DNA of 25,782 bases from Ophiosphaerella korrae (lineage: Eukaryota > Ascomycota > Dothideomycetes > Pleosporales > Phaeosphaeriaceae): positions 1 to 25,782 of the forward strand of contig JALNQF010000502.1 of assembly GCA_028456385.1 (NCBI GenBank). Direction: 5' to 3'. Positions within the stretch are counted from its first letter, which is position 1. Each line of letters starts with the position of its first letter. Made by a program: the position numbers and the translations under genes. Below, in pieces: positions 1-9,833 of this stretch. Under the pieces are notes generated by a model. The model was not told the DNA's origin, ran no database searches, and was given only the letters and a program-made list of their open reading frames with translations.

Positions 1-355
1 TACTTAGTAGTATTAACTTTACTTTCTCTTATACTATATATAAATACTTTTAGGTTTAATTTTATTAGTATAAAGTAAAAGTAGTAAAAAAAAAGTTTAT
101 AGTTAATATATTTTATATATAGAAGTTGTATAAGTTTTAATTTTATACTAAAATTAGTAAAAACTTTACTTTTATACTCTATAAATAATAATTTTAACTC
201 TAAAAATAGTTAACTTCTTTAACTCTAGCTACTACTACTACTACCTAATAAGTATTATTAGTTAATTAGAGCTTTTTTTAAGCTTTAGTAATTTACTCTT
301 TAAAAGAAAAAAGACGTATAAAAGAGTTATTTCTTATATCTTTTATTTTTATACT

Positions 356-422
356 AATATTAGTAAGTTAATAACGTACTAATATATATCGAATATTAGT
401 AAGTTTATAACTTACTAATATT
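356..422. repeat. Two tandem hairpins sharing an arm sequence
   Basis: The second hairpin is perfect: aatattagtaagtt at 392-405 pairs with 409-422 across a 3-nt loop. The first, at about 356-384, uses nearly the same arm (atattagtaagtta) with a mismatch in its right arm. Two copies of one inverted repeat side by side suggest a duplicated palindrome. Function is unknown. Confidence 0.7.
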
Positions 423-460
423 TAACTACCTTTCTACTTTTAGTTAGTACTTAGTAAGCT

Positions 461-480
461 ACTAGGTATATATACCTAGT
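461..480. repeat. 20-bp perfect palindrome
   Basis: The sequence actaggtatatatacctagt is its own reverse complement. Flanking arms (tagtaag on the left, cttact on the right) extend the pairing imperfectly to roughly 35 bp with a small bulge. No known binding site is recognised. AT-rich palindromes of this kind are common in RIP-affected DNA, so function is not implied. Confidence 0.7.
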
Positions 481-540
481 ACTTACTTAGATAGCTTTAT
501 TTACTATTTACTCTTTTTAGTTAATTATTAAAAATACTTT

Positions 541-2368
541 ATTAAGTTATTTTATATAAAGTTTACTTTATATCTATATAGTTTTATAGTACTTTTATTA
601 CTAGTTATTTTACTTTTAAGATATAGTAATCTTTTAAAAGCTTATCTAGTATTATATTAATACTTTAGTACTTATATACTAGTAATTTATAAAATTATTA
701 TATAAATTCTTTCTATATTTTATTTAGAAAATATATTCTTTTATATACTTTTATAAATTATTTTTAGATTTTAAGTTTTTTTTATTTTTTTAAAAGCTTT
801 TTATATCTCTTCCTTAATTTATTTATTTAGCTTAATACTCTTCTTCTTTAGTATAGTAGCTATTTTAAGTATATTTAAAACTAAATATCTTTTCTTATTC
901 TTAATTAAAACTATACTAGTAGTATTTACTTCTTTTTATAAGCTTAGTCTTCTACTTAGAGTATTTATTAGCTAATTATCTTTACTCTTAGTATATATAA
1001 TTTCAAGATTAAATATTAATAAATATTTTTACTATTTTATATAATATTATAATAAGTCGTTATTTAATATAAATCTTATAAGGTTTTTATAGTCTATATA
1101 GACCTTTATTTAATACTTAGCTTTTTATAAGTATACTTTCTACTTTATAAATACTTTATAGATTACTAATATTTCTATATTATAGATTAAGTAATTAAAT
1201 TCTACTAGCTTTATTTTCTTTAAAAAGTATTTAACTAAGTATTCTTACTTTATAACTTAATCTTCTTATATTAGTACTATTCTATAGACTAAGTTTAATA
1301 TATCTATTTTTACTATTACTAGTAAGTCTAGGTTATATATTCTAATAACTAGGTTTTCTATAAACTTATATTTAATCTAATTAAATACTTTATTATATTT
1401 ATAAGTCTATTTAAAAAGTAAATCCTTTTTTATAAGTTTTAATAAGAGTTCTTTTATTTTAGACTATTTTACTATTAGTTTTCTATAAAAATTTACTAGC
1501 CTATAAAATTATTATACTTCTTTTAAGTTCTTTAGTATTAGCTATTTCTAGATTACTTTAATCTTATTAAAGTTAATCTTTATCTTTCTTAGTTTAATAA
1601 TAAATCTAAAGAAGTCTATATCTTTTATATAGAACTTATATTTCTTTATTTTAAAAAATAATTTATTCTCTACTAGTCTCTCTAGTACCTTATATATATA
1701 TTATATATATTCTTCTTCTATTTTTAATAATATAAAGATATTATCTAGGTTTATAAATATAAATACGTCTAGGTATTCTTTTAAGACTATATTAATTTTT
1801 TTATAGAATACTACTAGCGTATTAATTAATCTAAAGAGTATAACTATATACTTAAATAGTTTATATTATATTTAAAATACTATTTTATATTTATTAACTT
1901 TTTTAATTCTAATCTAGTAGTAAGTATTTTAGATATCTTGTTTTATAAAGATTTAAGCCTTTTATAGTATATTTTATATCTTATCTATATATAGTAAAAG
2001 ATATTAGTTTTTATATATAATTATATTTATTTTTCTAAAATCTATATAAAGTTACTTTTCTTTTATTCTCTTCTTATCTATAAATACTAGTCTATATACT
2101 ATAAAAAATTAAGAGTTTTATATTTATTTTTTTTTATTACGTTTTTAATAAATACTTACTTAATTTTAGATTTTTTTTTAGTTTTTTAAAAACTAGACTC
2201 TATCCTATATTCTTTCTTTTTTCTAAGTCTATTACTAAATCCTATAGCTAATATTCTAGAAAGTAATTATCTAGTTCTATAAGCTACTTCTCTTTTATCT
2301 TATACTCTTTAGGAAATTCTCTTTTATATATACTTATATTAGCTTTTAATATATCTTTTTATTATACT
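541..2368 (-). pseudogene. Ty3/gypsy pol fragment R1 (RT to integrase zinc region)
   Basis: On the minus strand this aligns, base for base over long runs, with copy B at about 10950-12730 and with copy C at about 18590-20350. It covers the region just before reverse transcriptase, RT, RNase H and the integrase zinc-binding region. The RT active-site block lies at 1740-1751 and reads N-L-D-N where the family has YLDD. Stops are very frequent, and this is among the most heavily mutated copies in the window. The right edge is sharp where element A's LTR begins. The left edge is vague. Gag, protease and the integrase core are absent. It is a dead fragment. Confidence 0.8.
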
Positions 2369-2799
2369 TATAATAAGAGAAAACTAACTTAAACTAATTA
2401 GCTCTACTCTAGATAATAATAGTACGTATAATCTATAAAGTATTAAACTTAACTAAGAAGCTAATTATAATAGAGATACGTAATAAATTTATAATTCGCG
2501 ATTTTAGTAAATATAAAGTATAAAGTTAAGTACCTAATAACTTTATAATTTATAATTTTAGTAAATATAAAGTATAAAGCTAGCTAAGAGACCTAAGTAT
2601 ATAGTTAGTAGTAATACGTATTATTAGGATAGTATTAGTAATCTAATCTCTAACCTAGAATACTAATATTTAATATTAAATATATAAATTAACTATTATT
2701 TAAGTTATTACTAATTACTATATAAGCTTTTATTATTACTTCCTAATCTACTAATAACTTAAAGGTTATTAGGAAGTTAACTCTAGTAAACCTATTATA
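2369..2799 (+). repeat. 5' LTR of gypsy A
   Basis: It starts tataataagagaaaacta and ends cctattata, matching the repeat at 8953-9329 through most of its length. It is 431 bp against 377 bp because of an internal 54-bp duplication. The 3' part, from about 2600, also resembles the LTRs of C and D. Transcription would start in this LTR in a living copy. Confidence 0.85.
2488..2579 (+). repeat. Tandem duplication (54-bp period) inside the 5' LTR of A
   Basis: A 38-bp block at 2488-2525 recurs at 2542-2579, both ending agtaaatataaagtataaag. They differ in a short patch: cgcga in the first, tataa in the second. The 3' LTR of A has one copy only, at about 9072-9110, which accounts for the length difference between the two LTRs. 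Confidence 0.8.
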
Positions 2800-2813
2800 C
2801 CTTACTAATTTAG
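2800..2813 (+). promoter_or_regulatory. Putative primer-binding region of A
   Basis: The 14 bases after the LTR, ccttactaatttag, are the same in A and D (22040-22053) and differ by one base in C (15993-16006). No TGG start, the usual complement of a tRNA CCA end, is seen, and RIP alone would not make this sequence from TGG. The 8-mer ttactaat (2802-2809) is complementary to attagtaa at 2634-2641 in the LTR, which would suit self-priming. That is an inference only. Confidence 0.35.
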
Positions 2814-2860
2814 TTATTAAGAGGAGTAAAGTATAAGTAGCGTATAGTCTAGCTAATATA

Positions 2861-5800
2861 ATAGTAGAAAGTTTAACTAAAAAAGAAGTTAAAGTACTTA
2901 TAAGTAGTTATAAGTTAGATAATATAGTATAGAGAGATATTAAAACTTTCTAAATAACTTAATCTCTAAAAAGAAAGATATAAAATTAGTAATTAATACC
3001 TTAGAAATATAAAATAAAAAACTTTAGGAATATATAAAATAAAATAAAGCTTAGATTAAAAGTATTATTAAAGGATAAAATTAGATAGAACTAATTATAT
3101 AATACCTAGAGATAAGTATAATAAAGAAGCTACTAAAAATACCTATACTTAAGAAGTTTAATAGAATAAGAGAAAAGTTAAAACCTTTTATAGTATTAGT
3201 ATAACTCTAGATAGATATATAAGTACTATACTTTAATATAAAAGAAAAGAAAGTAATATATATTAGAATATACTTTAAAAAAGATATAATAAGATAGTTT
3301 AAACCTTACTAGATAGATTATATAATATACGCCCTAATAATATAAAAAGATAAAACTAGAGCTATTTTTAGAAGTTATAAATACTTTACTAGATAAATAA
3401 GAGTAGTATTTAGAGATATAGATATTACTTAATAAGTAGAAGAAAAACTCGAAATAATTATATAAAGTAAGAGTATTTCTAAATATATATTATAATTTAA
3501 ATAACTATTACAAAATATAAAATAGAATAAATTAGCTCTAATATTATAATTTAAATAAAAACTAAATATAAAAATCTAATATAAAATAATCTATATAGAG
3601 AAACCTAGGACACTAAAAGCTTTAAAATAATAGGTAATAAGAATTAATAATAATCTTTAAGAATAGAAGAAAAATAAATATAGAAGCTAACCTAGAATCT
3701 AGGACGTTAGAGACCCTATAATCCTTAATACTAATAAAGATAAAAAAAAAAAAAGAATAAAGACTTTATATACTTTAACTATAGTAAGAAAAGCTACTAC
3801 GTAAAAAACTACTAGTTATAGAAGAAAAAAGATATAGTATACTATAAATATAGAAAACTAAAATACTTTATAAAAGACTATAAAAGTAAAGACTATAAAA
3901 AAGATAAAGAAATATAGTTAAAAATAACTAAGAAGAAAAAAGAAGTATTATAAGTAAAAGCTAAACCCTAAGAAAAAGTAGCTAGGAGTAAAGAAATATA
4001 ATATATAATACTTTACTAGACTTTTTATTATAAAGATAACTACTATATATACTTTTCTAGTAAGTAGAAAGTAAGATAGTTCTTATAAAAAAATAAAGTA
4101 ATAGTAATAAAAAAAAGAATAAAAGTATAGCTAGAAGAAATAGTATATATAATAGACTTACTAATAGAAGAATTAGAAAGAGAAAAGCCCTAGATCTTAT
4201 TAATCTAGGCTAAAGAACTAGTACTAGATAAAGAGACTACTATAGCTTCTTCTAAAAGACTATAAGAAAGTAAAAAAAAAGTTAGTATAAAAAGTATAGA
4301 GTATACCTAGCTAGATATATATAGCTATAATAGCTATATAATAATAGATATAAAGTAATAAAATAAGTAATAGAAGTTTATTTAAAAATACTTATAAGTT
4401 ATAAGTATAGAAAAAGTATATAAAGACTAGAAAGAATATAATCTTAAAGAAATAAAGTTTATACTATTCTAAAAATATATAAAATAATATATAGTTATAG
4501 TAAAAAGAATACCTATATAAAAAGAGTAGCAGTCTCTTATAAAAAAAATATAATAGATTAATAAAGCTTATACTCTAAAAATACTAGTAGTATACTATAT
4601 CCTAACTATAGATATACCTAAGAAAAATAAATACTAGGAAGGAGATAATAAAATAATAGACCTAAAATATCTAGTATACTTTAAAGTATTATAGATATTA
4701 TACCTAGATAAGAATTATATTATATATAGAAACCCTAAAGTAAATAATAGTATATAGCTAATACGTAGAAAAGGCTATAATTATATAAGAGTAATTCTAG
4801 TAGAAGATATCTAAGGATAGAAAATAATACTAGAAGAAAGATACTTAGTAGTAAAGCTAAGACTAAAACTATCTAAAAAATATATCTAAAGAAGACTATA
4901 GTATAAATATACGTATAATAAATATCTAAAATATAAGGAATATAAACTTAAAGTAAGGCTATAGCTCTAGAAAGATAGTTAATTTATAAAATTACTTAAG
5001 TAAGAATAGCTAGAAAGTATAAGAAGCCTATATATTATAAAAAAAGGTATATATTAAAAAAAGAAAGTATAAATAATAATTAATAGTAAAGCTATAAGAA
5101 ACGTTATATTAAAGAAGTTTATAGAAATATAAAAAATACGATATATAATAAAGAAATACTTATAATAATTAAGTAAAATTAAAAGAAAACTATTTTAAAA
5201 ACTTATTAAGTTTAAAATAGTTTTCTCTATACTAGAACTAGAAGAGATAATAATTAAGAATATAGTTATAGATATAACAATAATTAATAATAAATAAGAT
5301 ATAATATTAGGTATACTATAGTTATAATTAACTAACCTAAAGATTAATTAAAGAATAGAAAAAATTAGCTACTTTAAAAAAGATATATTAAAAGCTAATA
5401 TAAGTATATATAAAGGATAGTTCTTAGAAGAATATAAGAAGTAAGAAAAACAACTTACTAAACTAAACAACTACTTTCTAGAATACTAACTATAGGACTT
5501 AGCGATAGAACTAAAAAAAAGAAAAAAGTAAGATAGAGCCTAGTATATAGAAAAATAGAAGAAGAATTAAAAATTAAATAAACGTTTATATAGAATATAA
5601 TTAAGAAAAAATAGATATAAGAATCTAAATCCTTAGTAGTATATAGACTTATATTTATAGATAAAAAAGAGATAAGTAATAAGAGACCTTGTATAGACTT
5701 TAAGAAAACTAATATAATTATAAATAAGAACTAATACCTCTTACTATAAATAGATAAAATATAAGATAGGCTATAAAAAGTAAAAATCTTTATAAAAATA

Positions 5801-8290
5801 GATATCTAAAACGCCTACTACTAGATTAGAATTAAAAAAGGAGATAAATAAAAAATAGTATTTAGAACTTAATATTAACTATATAAATATTTAGTTATAC
5901 TTTTTAGCTTAATAAACGTACTAGTAGCCTTTTAAGAAAGAATTAATATAGTACTAAAAGAGTACTTAGATATATATATATTTATATACTTAGATAATAT
6001 CTTTATATTTATAGAAATAGAAGAAAAATATATATAATATATATATAAGGTACTAGAAAAACTAGTAGAAAGTAAACTATTTCTTAAAATAAGACAATAC
6101 AAGTTCTATATAAAAGAAATAGATTTCCTTAGATTTATTATAGAACTAGGAAAAATTAAGATTAACTTAGAAAAAATTAAGTTAATTAATAAATAGCTAA
6201 TACTAAAGAACTTAAAAGAAGTATAATAACTTTATAGACTAGTAAACTTTTATAGAAAGCTAATAGTAAGATAGTCTAAAGATATAAAACTAATAATAAG
6301 ACTTATAAAGAAAGATACGCTATTTAAGTAGTTAAAGAAATATAATAAAGTATTTAATAAGATTAAAAAGAAGTTTATAAAAAACCTAGTTATTAGAATA
6401 TATAACCTAGACTTACTAGTAATAGTAAAAATAGACGTATCTAACTTAGTTTATAGAATAGTACTAATATAGGAAGACTTTAAGACTAAAAAGAAGTACC
6501 TAGATAAATACTTCTCTAAGAAAATAAAGCTAGTAGAGCTTAACTACTTAATTTATAATAAAGAGATACTAGTAATCTATAAAGTATTTAAATAATAGAA
6601 AGTATACTTATAAAAAGTAAAGTACTAAATAAAAGTCTATATAGACTATAAGAACTTTATAGGATTTATAATAAATAAAGAATTATAATAATACTATATA
6701 AGATAGTATAAATTCCTATTAATATTTAATTTAGAAATTATATATATAAAAGAGAAAGATAACTAATTTATAAATACCTTTAGTAAAAAACTAAACTTAT
6801 AAAAAGAAGTAAACGCTACTAGTATAGTCTTAATATAGAACGAAGAAAAATACTTAGTTTTAAATATATTTAAAATAGCTATAATACTTAAAAGAAAGAG
6901 TAGTAAGCTAAATAAATAGATTTAAAATAAAATAGAAAAAGCCTCTAAAGAAATAAAAAAGCTTAAGATTTAAGAAGAAATTATAAAAGTATATAGAAGA
7001 ACGTATATACTAAAAAAAATATAGAAAGAGTTTATATAATAATTCTATAAATTACTAGTATATAGATACTAGGGTATTAATAAAATATTAGATAGATTAC
7101 TAAGAGAGTACTATATCCTAAAAGTAAGATAATTAGTAATAGAAGTACTATAAGACTATATAAAATACTATAAAAATAAGTATAATAGATACGTACTATA
7201 TAAGATATTATAACTAGTTAAAATACTAGAATAACTATTAAGAGTTATTATAATAGACTTTATTACAAAGCTACTAAAGTTAAAAGACTTAATATTAAGA
7301 GTTAAGTATAATAGAATCTTAATAATAGTAAATAAACTTATAAAGTACTTATACTTTAGACTATATAAAGAAAAAAGTAAGATAGAAGTTACTATATACT
7401 AGGTTCTAGGAACTATAATTAGTTAATATAGACTACTAGATAAAATTATTATAGATAGAGATATATAATTTATATTAAAACTATAGAGAATAATAATAGT
7501 ATAATTAGGAATATAATACGTAATATCTATAGTATATTATCTATAAATAGATAGATAGTTAGAATAAATAAATTAGATAGTAGAATAGTACTTAAGATAC
7601 TACTTTAACTATAATTAGAACAATTAGGTATAGCTATTACTTATAGTATAGTTAGTATATAATAACGTAAAGAATATAGTAATAAAAGTATTACCTTTCT
7701 TTATAAACTATAGATTTAACTCTAGCGTATATAGAATACTAAGATAAAAAGTATCTTAGTCTTTAAGAGAAGAAAACTTTACTAATAGACTTAAAGATAT
7801 ATATAATTAACTAAGATAAGATATAAAGTTCTTATATAATTATATAGTAAAATACTATAATAAGTAGTATAAAAAGAGACCTTAATTTAAAGAGAAAGAA
7901 AAAGTATAGTTAGTATAAAAAAATATTAAGAGTAAATAACCTAGTTTAAAACTAGACTATATTAAGATAAGACTATATAAAATTAAGAAAGAAGTTATAC
8001 TAGTTATATTTAAACTAAAGTTACTAGATAAAATAAAGATATACCTAACCTTCTATATAGTACTACTTAAGATAGTACTATAAAATATAGAACTACTAGT
8101 ATATAAAGTAAATATATATAAAGAATAAAAAGAATAAAAAGTTAAAGAAATCTTATAGTACTAGTTCTATAATAAAAGAAACTACTATTTAGTAGAATAG
8201 ATAAGTATAGATAAAAAAAAATAACTATAAGAGAAAATATAAAAACTAAAAGATAACCTTAACTACTTTAAGAAACTAAAAGAGTTCTAA
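2861..8290 (+). pseudogene. Gag-pol polyprotein of gypsy A, degraded
   Basis: This encoded capsid, protease, RT, RNase H and integrase. The Gag zinc knuckle at 3771-3812 reads Y-x2-Y-x4-Y-x4-Y in place of C-x2-C-x4-H-x4-C. The protease site at 5082-5093 is NSKA. The RT motif YLDN is at 5987-5998. The integrase catalytic triplet codons are D at 7256, D at 7454 and E at 7562, so the last two keep 35 residues between them. The end (…LKEF, stop at 8288) matches C. Besides many TAA/TAG stops there are several small length changes: gag start, knuckle and RT codons fall in different frames, one shift near the long A-run at 3741-3754. The true start is not visible; 2861 is an ATA aligned with copy C. 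Confidence 0.85.
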
Positions 8291-8663
8291 AGTTAAAACC
8301 CTTTAGAGCGCCTTATAGTAAACTAAGAAAATTAATACTACTATTACTAAATAGAGAAGCGTTAGGAGTATCTAATATAATAGGAGCTAGAGTAGCCTAG
8401 ACTATATCCTTAAGGTCTATCTTAGCCTCTAAGGTATAAGACTATTTAGATAATTTAGCGTTATTATAAGCTTTTATCTTATAAAGATACTTAATATAAG
8501 AATAAAAATCTACTAGCTTATAAAGAGTTAGCTTATACTTAGCCTTAGCCTCTATAAGCTATAATAATAGTATCTCTTAAGCTTAGTTAATAGCTTACCT
8601 TATATAACTTAGTAAAAAGAGACTATATAGAAATTAAATACTTATACTCTATAAGAGAAATAC
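8268..8663 (-). pseudogene. Antisense open frame after pol in gypsy A, unknown product
   Basis: On the minus strand a frame of 131 codons ends at a TAA (8268-8270), overlapping the last 23 bases of pol on the other strand. Its interior stops are all TAA or TAG, as CAA/CAG would give under RIP. The central part reads EAKAKYKLTLYKLVD, and the end is GFNFRTLLVS. The same frame, of exactly the same length, is in copy B (9438-9833). The C-terminal third is similar to the antisense frame of C (21458-21703). No domain is recognised, and no start codon can be fixed; upstream the frame becomes less clear. It may be a real antisense gene of this subfamily, or an open frame kept by base composition. Confidence 0.45.
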
Positions 8664-8952
8664 TAAATAGTATATACTTATACTAAATATTAGCTAGAAT
8701 ATACTTACTATAGTGTTTACTATCCTTTAAAGATATAAGATAAGTAAGCTTTAACTAAGTATAATAAGTATAAAGAAATATTTTAACTCTATTACAAGTA
8801 ATATAAGTAATAAGAAGAAGTTTGTTATAGTTAGAATATAAAGATATAGAAGATAATAAAGAATTAGAAATAAATAAAGAAACTAGACTAATAACCTTAG
8901 GCCTAAGATAGAGAAATAAGAATCTACCTAGAGAAAAGAATAGTATTATAGC
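8664..8952. other. 3' untranslated segment of gypsy A
   Basis: This lies between the antisense frame and the 3' LTR. The first ~110 bp, to about 8775, is matched in inverted orientation by copy B at 9330-9437; the remaining ~178 bp is unique in the window. A purine run (8930-8940, agagaaaagaa) is a weak candidate polypurine tract but sits 12 bp short of the LTR. No coding signal is seen. Confidence 0.5.
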
Positions 8953-9329
8953 TATAACAAGAGAAAACTAATTTAAGCTAATTAGCCTTACTATAGATAA
9001 TAACAACGTATATAACCTATAAGGAGATAAACTAGATTAAGAGACTAACTATAATAAGGATACGTAATAGATTTATAATTTATAATCTTAGTAAATACAA
9101 AGTATAAAGTCTACTAAGAAGCCTAAGTATATAGTTAGTATAATATATATTATTAAGATAATATTAGTAATTTAATCCTTTAACTATAGAACGCTAATAC
9201 AAGATAGTTACAAAATATCTTCTATTATTTATAGTTATTATAGATCCTAAATATAAACTTTATTATTAACTCTTAATCTACTAATACTCTTTAGGATATT
9301 AGGAAGTTAACTCTAGTAAGCCTATTATA
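8953..9329 (+). repeat. 3' LTR of gypsy A
   Basis: It starts tataacaagagaaaacta and ends cctattata, like the 5' LTR, and lacks the 54-bp duplication. From about 9130 on it is nearly identical to the 3' part of the C/D-type LTR, including the block ctttaactatagaacgctaa. Its first ~180 bp is unrelated to the C/D U3. It abuts copy B directly at 9330. Confidence 0.85.
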
Positions 9330-9437
9330 GTACCTATTATACTTAGTTAAAGCTTACTTATCTTATATCTTTAAAGAATAGTAAATACTATAGTAAGTAT
9401 ATTCTAGCTAATATTTAGTATAAGTATATACTATCTA

Positions 9438-9833
9438 GTATTTCTCTTATAGAGTATAAGTATTTAATTTCTATATAGTCTCTTCTTACTAAGTTATATA
9501 AGGTAAGCTATTAACTAAGCTTAAGAGATACTATTATTATAGCTTATAGAAGCTAAAGCTAAGTATAAGCTAACTCTTTATAAGCTAGTAGATCTTTATT
9601 CTTATATTAAGCGTTTTTATAAGATAAAAGCTTATAATAATACTAAATTATCTAAATAGTTTTATACTTTAGAGGCTAAGATAAACTTTAAAGATATAGT
9701 CTAAGCTACTCTAGCTCTTATTATATTAGACGCTCTTAACACCTCTCTATTTAGTAATAGTAGTATTAATTTTTTTAATTTACTATAAAGTACTCTAAAA
9801 GGTTTTAACTTTAGAACTCTTCTAGTTTCTTAG
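9438..9833 (+). pseudogene. Antisense open frame of gypsy B, unknown product
   Basis: This is the counterpart of the antisense frame in A: 131 codons plus a TAG stop at 9831-9833, with no insertion or deletion between the copies. From 9549 to the end there are only three interior stops in 94 codons. The segments EAKAKYKLTLYKLVDLYS and GFNFRTLLVS are shared with A. Relative to gypsy B it is antisense, and it overlaps the pol 3' end. The product is not recognised. Confidence 0.45.

Larger units (their letters stand above)
1..540. other. AT-rich stretch without a gene, rich in hairpins
   Basis: I see no coding frame in this stretch: all six frames are crowded with TAA and TAG. I could not align it to the gypsy or copia copies elsewhere in the window. 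It holds two adjacent hairpins (356-384 and 392-422) and a 20-bp perfect palindrome (461-480). It may be the remnant of an older repeat into which R1 inserted, or the strongly mutated 3' part of R1 itself. The border with R1 is soft, because similarity to the integrase region fades between about 600 and 510. Confidence 0.5.
2369..9329 (+). mobile_element. Gypsy LTR retrotransposon copy A, near full length, RIP-inactivated
   Basis: The element is bounded by two direct LTRs (2369-2799 and 8953-9329) and has about 6.15 kb of internal DNA in gag-pol order: protease, RT, RNase H, integrase, chromodomain-like end. It differs from copy C in carrying some 600 bp more between the pol stop and the 3' LTR, and in a different U3. 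The LTR ends now read TA...TA, consistent with TG...CA after RIP. Flanks are gypsy R1 on the left and gypsy B on the right. The 5-bp flanks are atact and gtacc: they differ at two positions that C-to-T/G-to-A mutation could explain, so a target duplication is possible but unproven. Confidence 0.85.

Noticed and set aside
8930..8940. Polypurine tract of A
   Set aside because: The purine run is 12 bp away from the LTR, and similar runs are frequent in this DNA.
2364..9334. Clear target-site duplication for A (atact / gtacc)
   Set aside because: It matches only if two RIP changes are assumed, and the wider flanks come from different elements, so I do not call it.
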